A DNA stretch of 64,000 nt from a candidate division BRC1 bacterium HGW-BRC1-1 (GTDB lineage: Bacteria > Sumerlaeota > Sumerlaeia > Sumerlaeales > Sumerlaeaceae), in the NCBI GenBank assembly GCA_002842095.1, contig PHCB01000001.1, forward strand, positions 62,001 to 126,000, written 5' to 3'. Made by a program: the position numbers and the translations under genes. How positions within the stretch are numbered: position 1 is the first letter of the stretch; each line of letters begins with the position of its first letter. The notes below the pieces were generated by a model. It ran no database searches and was not told the origin of the DNA. It saw only the letters and a list, made by a program, of their open reading frames with translations. Positions 43,692-51,637 of the stretch are shown one piece after another.

Positions 43692-44726
43692 TCACTCCCG
43701 CGCCAGGTCCGCCAGCGCGTTCAACCCTTCGGTGTCCGCGATCGCCACCAGCATATCGTCCACCTCCACCACCTCGTCGGCGGTGGGGTTGATCTTCAGT
43801 TTTGCGGCGCCGCTCTTCTTGATCGCCACAATCACGGCGCTCGTGTGCGCCCGGATGTCGCTTTCGCGCAAGCTCTTGCCCGCCAGCCGCGAGCCCGCCA
43901 TCACATGCACTTCCTCCATCGAAATGCTCACCCCTTCCTCGGTCGAGAAAAGCTCCATGAAGTCGCCCACCACGGGACGCAGCAACGTCTGCGCAATGCG
44001 CGCCCCCGCGCTCTCATAGGGATTGAGGACCTTGCTCGCGCCCGCCCGGTAAAGCTTCGAAATCGCGTCATCATTGTTCGCACGCGTCAGAATGAAGATC
44101 GCCGGGTTCAGCTCGCGCGCAGTCAGCGTCACGAAAACATTATCCGCATCCTTCGACAGCACGCTCACCAACCCGCGCGCGTTGCGCACCCCGGCACGCT
44201 CCAGCGTCTCGTCCATCGTGGCGTCACCAAGCACCGTGTGGCATCCGCTCTCCTTGATCTGCCCGACCATATCCTCACTGTTGTCCACCACCACAAACAC
44301 GGCACCGGCCTGCCGCAGGTGATCCGCCACCACCCGCCCCATGCGCCCGTGGCCGCAAAGGATGTAGTGGTCCTTGAGTGCCGCAACGTGATGCTCCATC
44401 ATCCTGACCCTCCTCATTGCCAACGCCGTAATGAACTCCTGCCCGATATCAATCAGAACCAGAAAGATGGTCCCAAGCCCCAGAAAGATCAGGACAATCG
44501 TAAAGATTTTCCCCGCCGACGAAGGATCCACAATCTCGCGATAACCCACCGTCGTGATCGTGGTGCAGGTCATGTAGAAAGCATCCAGCAGGCTCATGCC
44601 CTCGATGAGCATGTATCCCGCAGTGCCGCCCAGCAACACGAGCAGCGTGAGCACGATCAGATGCGAGTTGCGGCGGATGGCGGATAGCACGGCGCAATGA
44701 CTTGGCGAGCAACCGCAGAAAATCAA
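43692..44726 (-). CDS. Potassium channel with RCK (TrkA-N/TrkA-C) domains
   Basis: 344 residues. Two membrane helices (about 24-44 and 75-97) flank a pore with selectivity-filter segment TTITTVGYREIVDP. An RCK domain follows (YILCGHGRMGRVVADHLRQA, nucleotide loop GHGRMG; DNSEDMVGQI; GDATMDETLERAGV), then a TrkA-C domain (SISMEEVHVMAGSRLAGKSL...VIVAIKKSG). It conducts K+ across the inner membrane, gated by nucleotides or ions bound at the RCK ring. The filter has Arg where most channels have Gly (TVGYG), a variant of some RCK channel subfamilies. The exact start is uncertain; a GTG 12 codons in is possible. Confidence 0.9.
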   Translation of the reverse strand: MIFCGCSPSHCAVLSAIRRNSHLIVLTLLVLLGGTAGYMLIEGMSLLDAFYMTCTTITTVGYREIVDPSSAGKIFTIVLIFLGLGTIFLVLIDIGQEFITALAMRRVRMMEHHVAALKDHYILCGHGRMGRVVADHLRQAGAVFVVVDNSEDMVGQIKESGCHTVLGDATMDETLERAGVRNARGLVSVLSKDADNVFVTLTARELNPAIFILTRANNDDAISKLYRAGASKVLNPYESAGARIAQTLLRPVVGDFMELFSTEEGVSISMEEVHVMAGSRLAGKSLRESDIRAHTSAVIVAIKKSGAAKLKINPTADEVVEVDDMLVAIADTEGLNALADLARE

Positions 44727-44818
44727 GGCGCAACTGGAGGATTACCGCCCGGATTCTTTACGGCAAATCACTGATGATCAACGCAGACGAATCCCGCCAT
44801 CGGACGAACGACCCATCC

Positions 44819-45405
44819 CTGAACCCAGAGGGGCATAGGCTAACTTGGCGCTCATCCCCTGAACCAAGAGGGTGCATAGGCTAACTTGGCGCTCCTCCCA
44901 CGAACCCGGAGGGTTAATAGCCAACTTGCCGCTCCTCAACTGAACCCGGAGGGTTCGAAGCCATTAGCCGGTGGTTGAGGAGCGCAGCGACGACACCACC
45001 GGAAAACTTGGCGCTCCTCCCATGAACCCGGAGGGTTCATAGCCATTAGCCGGTGGTTGAGCGAAGCGACACCACCGGATCACCGCGTCAATCACGTCCG
45101 CATCCCGGAGGGATGCCAGCCATGTAAGATGCGGTCAGGTTTCCGCATAAGCCTGCGACCCCCATCCGGGGTCGAAACCATTTCAACCTTTTTCCGGGGG
45201 TGTCGCTGCGCTCAACCCCCGGCTAATAGCTCAAATCCCTTCGGGATAAGAGATCCCCATGCTACACTTTTCCCTTGGCGCTCCTCCCCCGAACCCGGAG
45301 GGTTCGTAGCCATTAGCCGGTGGTTGAGGAGCGCAGCGACGACACCACCGGACCACGACCCAAATATATTTCGCATCCCGACGGGATGCCAGAAACGTCG
45401 CCCCC
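44819..45405. repeat. REP-like palindrome array beside the Y1 transposase
   Basis: A ~590-bp array with six or seven copies of GAACCCGGAGGGTTC or its variants (near 44820, 44861, 44902, 44942, 45024, 45291), often preceded by AACTTGGCGCTCCTCCC and followed by CCATTAGCCGGTGGTTGAG and a facing ACACCACCGG. Further hairpins GCATCCCGGAGGGATGC, GACCCC...GGGGTC, CCGGGGGT...ACCCCCGG and ATCCCTTCGGGAT occur near 45099-45245. The set ends 7 bp before the transposase start. Design and position are like REP/BIME arrays mobilised by a nearby Y1 transposase. The spacer from 44727 holds nothing else. Confidence 0.9.
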
Positions 45406-45411
45406 ATCACC

Positions 45412-45858
45412 ATGCCATCAACCTACCTCAGCCTCCATTACCACATCGTTTTCTCCACGAAACACCGCGACCCCATCATCGCGCCACAATGGCGACCACG
45501 TCTCCACGAATACCTTGGCGGTGCGATTCGCGGACTGGGCGGGATTCCCGAATGCGTGGGCGGCACGGCCGATCACGTCCACATGCTCATCGGTTTGAAG
45601 GCCACCCATTGCATTGCTGACATCATGCGGGAATCGAAAAAGGCCTCCTCAAGCTGGGTGCATGAGGAACTCGGCCTGCACCCGTTCGCCTGGCAAGAGG
45701 GCTACGCCGCTTTCACCGTCAGCGCCACCTCCCGAGACGCGGTGCGGCACTACATTGACCATCAAGACGAGCACCACCGGATAAAATCCTTCCGCGAAGA
45801 ATTGATCGAGATGCTCGATAAAGCCGGCGTCAAATATGATCCGAAATATCTGGATTGA
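45412..45858 (+). mobile_element. IS200/IS605-type Y1 transposase TnpA
   Basis: 148 residues, the normal length. Y1_Tnp fold: LSLHYHIVFSTKHRDPIIAP at the start, HUH motif GTADHVHMLIGL near residue 62 (metal-binding His-Val-His), and the tyrosine helix AVRHYIDHQDEHHRIKSFRE near 120, where Tyr makes the covalent DNA link. It should cut and join single-stranded DNA at hairpins. All key residues are present, so probably active. It stands immediately downstream of the GGA-loop palindrome array, which is its likely substrate. No tnpB or other IS605 cargo is nearby. Confidence 0.92.
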
Positions 45859-45949
45859 CCCATACCACACCCCGCCTGAACTCCCCTGATCCAAACGCAA
45901 AACCCAGAACCGGGTCATCGCCCAGTTCGCCGCCAACACCCCGCGACCA

Positions 45950-45982
45950 CCGGCGTGCAACCGGTGTGCAACCGGTGTGCAA
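45950..45982. repeat. Three-unit 11-bp tandem repeat (same family as 28703-28790)
   Basis: Units CCGGCGTGCAA, CCGGTGTGCAA and CCGGTGTGCAA. On the opposite strand these read TTGCACGCCGG and TTGCACACCGG, the repeat seen 17 kb away. It lies in the 325-bp spacer between the transposase and hsdM; the rest of that spacer shows nothing recognisable. Confidence 0.85.
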
Positions 45983-46183
45983 GCCCCCCGCGCGTCCCTC
46001 TAACCCCCCCTCATTTTCCGCACATGCGTATTGACTCCCATCCCATCCCATGCCCCAATCCCAAATCAAACACCGCCGCAAACGCACAAATAGGGGGAAC
46101 ACACACACCATGCCACCACGCGCCACGGATAAGATGGATCGCCCGGCGATCCCGAACTCAAAACGCACACAGGACGCATAGCC

Positions 46184-47812
46184 ATGCCCCCAGCCTCCGG
46201 TAAATCACTCGAAACCTGGATTTGGGATGCCGCCTGTTCCATCCGCGGCGCGAAGGATGCGCCCAAGTACAAGGAGTTCATCCTCCCGCTCATCTTCGCC
46301 AAGCGCCTCTGCGACGTCTTCGACGACGAACTGAACCGCATCGCGAAGGAAGTCGGCTCGCGCGCCAAGGCATTCAAGCTCGTGAAGCACGACAAGAAAC
46401 TCGTCCGCTTTTACCTGCCCCTCGAACCCGGAAACCCCGACGACCCGGTGTGGTCCGTCATCCGCACGCTCTCCGACAAGATCGGCGAGCAGCTCACCAC
46501 CCACATGCGGGCCATCGCCCGGGAAAACCCACTCCTGCAGGGCATCATCGACCGCGTCGACTTCAACGCCACCACCCACGGCCAGCGCGACCTCGACGAC
46601 GACCGCCTCTCCAACCTCATCGAGGCCGTCAGCGCCAAGCGGCTCGGACTCACCGACGTGGAGGCCGACATCATTGGCAAGAGTTACGAATACCTCATCC
46701 GGAAGTTCGCCGAAGGCAGCGGCTCAAGTGCCGGCGAGTTCTACACCCCGCCCGAGGTTGGCACCATCATGTCCCGCGTCCTCCAGCCCGAGCCCGGCAT
46801 GGAAATCTACGACCCCACCTGCGGCTCCGCCGGCCTCCTCGTAAAGTGCGAAATAGCCATGGAAGAACGAAGCCAAAAGGAGAACAAACAAAAGGAGAAC
46901 GGACTTTCCAGTCCGTTGCCTTCAAACAAGAGCGGGTTGGAAAACCCGCACCCCCTTGCGCACCCCTTTGCCCCCCTCAAGCTGTTCGGCCAGGAGTACA
47001 CCCCCGAGACCTGGGCCATGGCCAACATGAACATGATCATCCACGACATGGAGGGCCAGATCGAAATCGGCGACACTTTCAAGAACCCCAAGTTCCGCAA
47101 CAAGGCGGGCAAACTCCGCACCTTCGACCGTGTCGTCGCCAACCCCATGTGGAACCAGAAGTGGTTCACCGAGGCTGACTACGACAACGACGAACTCGAC
47201 CGCTTCCCCGCCGGGGCGGGCTTCCCCGGCGAATCCTCCGCCGACTGGGGCTGGGTCCAGCACATGCACGCCAGCCTCAATACCACCGGCCGCGCCGCCG
47301 TCGTCCTCGACACCGGCGCCGCCTCCCGCGGCTCGGGCAATGCCGGCACCAACAAGGAAAAGACCATCCGCCAGTGGTTCGTCGATCACGACCTCATCGA
47401 GAGCGTCCTCTATCTGCCCGAAAACCTCTTCTACAACACCTCGGCCCCGGGCATCGTCCTCTTCCTCAACAAGGCCAAGCCCAAGGCGCGCCAGGGCAGG
47501 GTCTTCCTCGTCAACGCCAGCCAGGTCTTCGAAAAAGGCGACCCCAAGAACTTCATCCCCGACGCAGGCATCCAGCGCATCGCCGACACCCTCATCGGCT
47601 GGAAGGAGGAGGACAAGCTCAGCCGCATCGTGGACCACGCCGAACTCAAGAAGAACGACTACAACATCTCCCCCAGCCGCTACATCCACACCAGCGACGC
47701 AGAAACCTACCGGCCCATCGCCGAGATCGTCGAGGAACTGAAGGCCATCGAAGCCGAGGCGCGGCAGACCGACAAGGCATTGAAGGAGATTCTGGAGAAG
47801 ATTGGGTTATGA
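46184..47812 (+). CDS. hsdM: Type I restriction-modification N6-adenine methyltransferase HsdM
   Basis: 542 residues. N-terminal HsdM_N helices (LETWIWDAACSIRGAKDAPKYKEFILPLIF). Methylase domain from ~170: SAGEFYTPPEVGTIMSRV, SAM site MEIYDPTCGSAGLLVKCEIA, and catalytic motif IV FDRVVANPMWNQKW (NPMW in place of NPPF, as in several type I HsdMs). APGIVLFLNKAK follows. Between ~225 and 260, where relatives go straight on to APLxLxGQE, there is an extra Lys/Pro/Ser-rich segment; it coincides with two palindromes at 46898-46949 read in frame. With HsdS it methylates adenine in the target site. First gene of a six-gene defence unit. Confidence 0.93.
   Translation: MPPASGKSLETWIWDAACSIRGAKDAPKYKEFILPLIFAKRLCDVFDDELNRIAKEVGSRAKAFKLVKHDKKLVRFYLPLEPGNPDDPVWSVIRTLSDKIGEQLTTHMRAIARENPLLQGIIDRVDFNATTHGQRDLDDDRLSNLIEAVSAKRLGLTDVEADIIGKSYEYLIRKFAEGSGSSAGEFYTPPEVGTIMSRVLQPEPGMEIYDPTCGSAGLLVKCEIAMEERSQKENKQKENGLSSPLPSNKSGLENPHPLAHPFAPLKLFGQEYTPETWAMANMNMIIHDMEGQIEIGDTFKNPKFRNKAGKLRTFDRVVANPMWNQKWFTEADYDNDELDRFPAGAGFPGESSADWGWVQHMHASLNTTGRAAVVLDTGAASRGSGNAGTNKEKTIRQWFVDHDLIESVLYLPENLFYNTSAPGIVLFLNKAKPKARQGRVFLVNASQVFEKGDPKNFIPDAGIQRIADTLIGWKEEDKLSRIVDHAELKKNDYNISPSRYIHTSDAETYRPIAEIVEELKAIEAEARQTDKALKEILEKIGL
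46898..46949. repeat. Palindrome pair (TTCC and GGAA loops) read in frame inside hsdM
   Basis: 46898-46917: AACGGACT-TTCC-AGTCCGTT, perfect 8-bp stem. 46932-46949: GCGGGTT-GGAA-AACCCGC, perfect 7-bp stem, which is the same hairpin type in reverse orientation. AAAGGAGA precedes the first, as at the copies in hsdR. The insert adds about 35 codons without breaking the frame. Confidence 0.88.
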
Positions 47813-49065
47813 TCGGCAGGCAATTAGGATATGCTGCTTTACTCCCTGCCGAATGGGAGGTTACGTCTGTTGGCGAAATTGGCACTTACCTCAATGGTTA
47901 CGCGTTTAAACCAGAGCAGTGGGGCGCCAATGGCGATCCAATTATCCGCATTCAAAACCTGAACGATCGCAACAAACCCTTCAACTACTTCGATGGGGAG
48001 GTCCCCGACAAGTATCGAATCCGCAATGGCGACATTCTTGTATCGTGGTCGGCTTCTTTGGGAACCTTCAGGTGGGACCGGGGTGATGCGTGGCTAAACC
48101 AACACATTTTCAAAGCCTCCCCCAATCTCTCGTCAGTGACGGACGAGTTCTTCTACTGGGTCATGGTCCACGGAATCGAGCGGATCGCAGAAAATGCAAG
48201 GGGAAGCACGATGAAGCACGTCACCGGAAAGGAGTTCAACAACTCCGAGGTGGCAATCCCCCCGCTCCTCGAGCAGAAGAAGATCGCGCACATCCTTTCG
48301 ACGGTGCAGCAGGCGATCGAAGCGCAGGAGCGGATCATCCAGACCACCACCGAACTGAAAAAGGCCCTCATGCACAAACTCTTCACCCAAGGCCTCCGCA
48401 ACGAACCCCAAAAACAAACCGAAATCGGCCCCATCCCCCAAAGCTGGGAGGTGCTTGCTCTGAGTGAGATTGCCGAGTCGTTCCAATACGGCACATCGGT
48501 AAAATGTGCCTACGACGTAAAAGGGAAGGCCGTCTTGCGGATTCCCAATGTTGTCGGAGGTGCTGTCGACATCAGCGACCTCAAGTTCGGCAAGCCAAAG
48601 TCTAGTGAGATCACCAATCTCAGACTTCAGTCGGGCGACTTACTCTTCGTGAGGACGAACGGAGTCCAAGAGAATGCAGGCCGCTGCTCATTGTTCGAGA
48701 ACGAGATCGTAGACTGTTACTTCGCATCGTATCTGATCCGTGTCCGCCTTGATTCGCACACGTTGAATCCATCGTTTCTGAACGAATACAGCCGAACCGA
48801 AACCGGAACCTCGTTCCTAAGCGGCAAAGCCATCCGCACCGCAGACGGCAAGTTCAACATCAATTCCGGAACACTGAAGACAATGCTCGTTCCAGTGCCC
48901 GGCATTGAGGAGCAAGAGGAAATCGCAACCATGCTGTCCCTCATTGACACCAAATCATCCAGCGCACGGGCCAAGCTGTCAGCGCTCCAAGACCTCTTCC
49001 GCACCCTCCTTCACGAACTGATGACCGCGAAGACCCGCGTTCACGAACTGGAGATTTCCGCATGA
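47809..49065 (+). CDS. hsdS: Type I restriction-modification specificity subunit HsdS
   Basis: 418 residues with two target-recognition domains. TRD1 (about 13-150) begins PAEWEVTSVGEIGTYLNGYA; central conserved coiled coil LEQKKIAHILSTVQQAIEAQ, near 157-185; TRD2 begins IPQSWEVLALSEIAESFQYG; C-terminal coiled coil IEEQEEIATMLSLIDTKSSS. It fixes the bipartite DNA sequence read by the HsdM/HsdR complex; the target cannot be read from this. The start overlaps the hsdM stop by 4 bp (ATGA). The thsA start overlaps its own stop by 4 bp, a coupling seldom seen between an RM gene and a Thoeris gene. Confidence 0.93.
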   Translation: MIGRQLGYAALLPAEWEVTSVGEIGTYLNGYAFKPEQWGANGDPIIRIQNLNDRNKPFNYFDGEVPDKYRIRNGDILVSWSASLGTFRWDRGDAWLNQHIFKASPNLSSVTDEFFYWVMVHGIERIAENARGSTMKHVTGKEFNNSEVAIPPLLEQKKIAHILSTVQQAIEAQERIIQTTTELKKALMHKLFTQGLRNEPQKQTEIGPIPQSWEVLALSEIAESFQYGTSVKCAYDVKGKAVLRIPNVVGGAVDISDLKFGKPKSSEITNLRLQSGDLLFVRTNGVQENAGRCSLFENEIVDCYFASYLIRVRLDSHTLNPSFLNEYSRTETGTSFLSGKAIRTADGKFNINSGTLKTMLVPVPGIEEQEEIATMLSLIDTKSSSARAKLSALQDLFRTLLHELMTAKTRVHELEISA

Positions 49066-50513
49066 GCACCGAAGCCATTTCAGAAGAGCAATTCCTACGC
49101 GAGTTCACCAAAGAACTTCATAGTCGGAACGCTGCGGCATTCATTGGGGCTGGCTTCTCGATGTCTGCGGGATACGTCGACTGGCAGGAGCTTCTGAAAG
49201 GCGTTGTCACCGACCTCGGTCTCGACCCAAAAAAGGAACACGACCTAGTCAGCGTGGCACAGTATTCGGTGAACAAGGCGGGTGGAAACAGGAATGGATT
49301 AACCCGGACGATTCTTCACAACATTGGGATCGCGAAGAAGCCAACCAAGGGCCACCGAATTCTCGCGGATCTCCCGATACACACGTTCTGGACGACCAAT
49401 TACGACAAGCTGATCGAAACGAGCCTCGAAGACGCCAGGAAGATTCCGGATGTTAAGCACACTCTCGACCATCTCTCGACGACCCGGCCCGAGCGTGACA
49501 TCATCGTCTACAAAATGCACGGGGACGTTGGTGATCCCACAAACGCGGTCATCTGCAAGGACGACTACGAGCGGTACCCCTTCAAGATGGGGCAGTTCGC
49601 TTCGCTCCTCAAAGGCGACCTCATCGAGAAGACCTTTCTGTTCCTTGGCTTCAGCTTCACCGACCCAAATATCGACTTCATCCTGAGCCGGGTGCGTGCG
49701 GTTCTGGAAGAAAACCAGCGAGAGCACTATTGCATCCAAAAGAAGATCACGAAATGGAAGAATGAGAAGAAGAAGGATTTCGAGTATCGCCAACTGAAGC
49801 AGGATTATTTCATCCGGGACCTGAAGCGGAAGAACATCCAAACCGTCGAAGTGGATACGTACGACGATATTCCTCTCCTGCTTGAGAAGGTCGCCACACG
49901 CTTCAAGCGCTCTTCAATTTTCTTTTCCGGCGCAGCCGCGGAATTTGCTGCATGGAAGCCGAACGAAGTTGACTCCTTTCTCTACGGTCTCGGTGCATCG
50001 CTTTCAGCGGAGAAGAATCGAATCATCACCGGCGCTGGAATCGGAATTGGAGGTGCAGTCATTAGTGGCGCGCTGGACCATCTCGAAAAAGAAGAAATCG
50101 CGATCTCGGAAAAACACCTCATGATGCGTCCATTCCCGCACATGGCGTCCGGGAAATCCGCCTCGAAGGTGAAGCGGACGGCCTACCGCAGATCGATGAT
50201 CGAACACGCAGGGATTGCGGTTTTCGTCTTCGGAAACAAGAGGGATGGTTCCGGCAGGACCATCGAGTCGGACGGCATGAGGGAGGAGTTCGAGTTGTGC
50301 ATCGCGTCGGGCGTTGTCCCGGTGCCAGTCGGAGCAACCGGCTACATGGCTGAAACGCTTTGGAAAGAAGTCTACGAGCGCTTCGATGACTTCTTCCCCA
50401 AGGCGAGCGCCTCAGTCCGCAAGAGCTTTAAGGCAATTGGCAACAGTTCTACAACCCCGTCGAACTTAAGGGATGAACTTCTGAAGATCATTCACCATCT
50501 ACAAGAGGGCTAA
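49062..50513 (+). CDS. thsA: Thoeris anti-phage effector ThsA (SIR2-SLOG)
   Basis: 483 residues, close to the usual length of ThsA. SIR2 NADase domain at ~10-285: AAAFIGAGFSMSAGY, WTTNYDKLIE with Asn113, and YKMHGDVGDP with His153; these match the Asn/His pair essential for NADase activity in characterised ThsA. SLOG sensor domain at ~300-475: IITGAGIGIGGAVISGALDH, AVFVFGNKRDGSGRTIES, and EFELCIASGVVPVPVGATGY. On infection, ThsB makes a cyclic ADP-ribose isomer that binds SLOG and turns on NAD+ breakdown, stopping phage growth. It lies between hsdS and thsB, and its ATG overlaps the hsdS stop (ATGA). Confidence 0.9.
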   Translation: MSTEAISEEQFLREFTKELHSRNAAAFIGAGFSMSAGYVDWQELLKGVVTDLGLDPKKEHDLVSVAQYSVNKAGGNRNGLTRTILHNIGIAKKPTKGHRILADLPIHTFWTTNYDKLIETSLEDARKIPDVKHTLDHLSTTRPERDIIVYKMHGDVGDPTNAVICKDDYERYPFKMGQFASLLKGDLIEKTFLFLGFSFTDPNIDFILSRVRAVLEENQREHYCIQKKITKWKNEKKKDFEYRQLKQDYFIRDLKRKNIQTVEVDTYDDIPLLLEKVATRFKRSSIFFSGAAAEFAAWKPNEVDSFLYGLGASLSAEKNRIITGAGIGIGGAVISGALDHLEKEEIAISEKHLMMRPFPHMASGKSASKVKRTAYRRSMIEHAGIAVFVFGNKRDGSGRTIESDGMREEFELCIASGVVPVPVGATGYMAETLWKEVYERFDDFFPKASASVRKSFKAIGNSSTTPSNLRDELLKIIHHLQEG

Positions 50514-50515
50514 AC

Positions 50516-50614
50516 ATGGCAATCCGGCAAAGCGATATCGTCCCGTACAGAGCCCAAGCCTCAAAAAGAATGTCATCGAAGCTCGTCAAGGAGGCAAAGG
50601 CGACTAAGAAGTAA
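50516..50614 (+). CDS. Possible small basic peptide gene after thsA
   Basis: 32 residues, starting 2 bp after the thsA stop and ending in a Lys-rich tail (KEAKATKK). No strong ribosome-binding site, so translation would depend on re-initiation from thsA. It is followed by ~170 bp without recognisable genes before thsB. It may be chance, a leader peptide, or the remnant of a gene. Low confidence. Confidence 0.25.
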   Translation: MAIRQSDIVPYRAQASKRMSSKLVKEAKATKK

Positions 50615-50784
50615 ACGGCGTTTCTTTCGCATAGTCACAAAGATTCGTATCTCGCCAGAAGCCTTCCAAACCCAAGGGTGGGAGATTTGCATTGAGGGAT
50701 TTGATGCTTTCAAGCCAAACTAGTCAGGCATCAAGGACGTCGACCTCACAGCCAGAGGACCAAACTACAAGCAAAGGAGATACC

Positions 50785-51276
50785 ATGGCACGCAGAGTTT
50801 TCTACAGCTTCCACTACGAGCCCGACAATTGGAGGGCGTCAAAGATTCGGAATATTGGAGCAATTGAAGGCAACCAACCTGCCACCGACAATGATTGGGA
50901 GACGGTTACGGATCGGGGTGATGCTGCGATTGAGAAATGGATTAAAGATCAGATGGCAAGCCGCTCGTGTGCGGTGGTCTTGATCGGGCAAAACACCGCC
51001 GGACGAAAGTGGATTAAACACGAGATCCGTGAAGCTTGGAATGGAGGAATGGGCCTTCTCGGAATTCATATCCACAATATTACGAACAGCTCAGACGAAC
51101 AATCTGATATGGGAACGAATCCATTCTCCGAATTCAAGATTGGAGACAAGTCCCTTTCCTCAATTGTTAAGGTCTATGACCCGCCGTTTTCAAGGAGCAG
51201 CATCGTCTATAATTACATCGCCGATAACATTGCTGATTGGATCGACGAAGCGATCGAGATTCGCAAGAAATACTGA
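50785..51276 (+). CDS. thsB: Thoeris TIR-domain protein ThsB
   Basis: 163 residues. The ATG at 50785 has AAAGGAG 6 bp upstream. RVFYSFHYEPDNWRASKIRN is the defining N-terminal strand and loop of the ThsB/DUF1863 TIR family. The probable catalytic Glu is E80 in GRKWIKHEIREAW, the usual place of the TIR Glu. FSRSSIVYNYIADNIADWID ends the fold. ThsB recognises infection and converts NAD+ to the signal that activates ThsA. It follows thsA by 271 bp and precedes the duplicated 5' end of hsdR by 9 bp. Confidence 0.9.
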   Translation: MARRVFYSFHYEPDNWRASKIRNIGAIEGNQPATDNDWETVTDRGDAAIEKWIKDQMASRSCAVVLIGQNTAGRKWIKHEIREAWNGGMGLLGIHIHNITNSSDEQSDMGTNPFSEFKIGDKSLSSIVKVYDPPFSRSSIVYNYIADNIADWIDEAIEIRKKY

Positions 51277-51285
51277 CTTGAGACC

Positions 51286-51459
51286 ATGCCCACACCCGGA
51301 GAACACAAAACCGTCCAAGCCCGGATCCTCGCATACGCCGAGGCAATCGGTTGGACGGTTTTGTCCCGCGAGGAAGCCAACAAAAGGAGAGCGGGTTTTC
51401 CAACCCGCTGTTTGGGGAATGGCGGACAGGAATGTCCGCGCCCCCTTTTCTTAAAATAG
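51286..51459 (+). pseudogene. First duplicated copy of the hsdR 5' end (57-residue stub)
   Basis: Begins MPTPGEHKTVQARILAYAEA and carries the HsdR N-terminus through SREEANKRR, then runs into a palindrome pair (51390-51409 and 51422-51439) and ends LFLK-stop. Intact relatives continue straight into SLFFDEL. The stop is 2 bp before the next copy's ATG, so ribosomes could re-initiate from one copy to the next. Stub function unlikely; presumed by-product of repeat insertion. Confidence 0.8.
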
Positions 51460-51461
51460 CC

Positions 51462-51635
51462 ATGCCCACACCCGAAGAACATAAAACCGTCCAGGCCCGC
51501 ATCCTCGCATACGCCGAGGCGATCGGCTGGACGATTGTGTCTCGCGAGGCAGCCGAAAAAAGGAGAGCGGGTTTTCCAACCCGCTGTTTGGGGAATGGCG
51601 GACAGGAATGTCCGCGCCCCCTTTTCTTAAAATAG
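51462..51635 (+). pseudogene. Second duplicated copy of the hsdR 5' end (57-residue stub)
   Basis: Begins MPTPEEHKTVQARILAYAEA and continues to SREAAEKRR, then the same palindrome element (51566-51585, 51598-51615) and a stop at 51633-51635, 2 bp before the true hsdR ATG. Its coding part is closer to the third (functional) copy than the first copy is. Confidence 0.8.
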
Positions 51636-51637
51636 CC

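Larger units (their letters stand above)
51286..51637 (+). repeat. Two exact 176-bp tandem units duplicating the hsdR start
   Basis: The three ATGs sit at 51286, 51462 and 51638, exactly 176 bp apart. Each unit is ~96 bp of hsdR coding sequence plus 80 bp of palindrome element. Between units 1 and 2 the coding part differs at about 12 of 96 positions while the 80-bp element is identical (51382-51461 and 51558-51637). The third unit is the working gene, with a diverged palindrome element (GGGGGCA-TTCT-TGCCCCC, 51743-51760) read in frame. Confidence 0.9.

Noticed and set aside
45412-45858. RAYT rather than IS200-type transposase
   Set aside because: Length, the LSLHYHIVFSTKHR start and the RHYIDHQDEHH helix fit IS200/IS605 TnpA better than the RAYT pattern with EYI..NP.
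49062-50513. Generic SIR2-only or Sir2/TIR defence gene
   Set aside because: The C-terminal SLOG domain and the adjacent TIR gene with the YSFHYEPDNWRAS start make Thoeris the better call.
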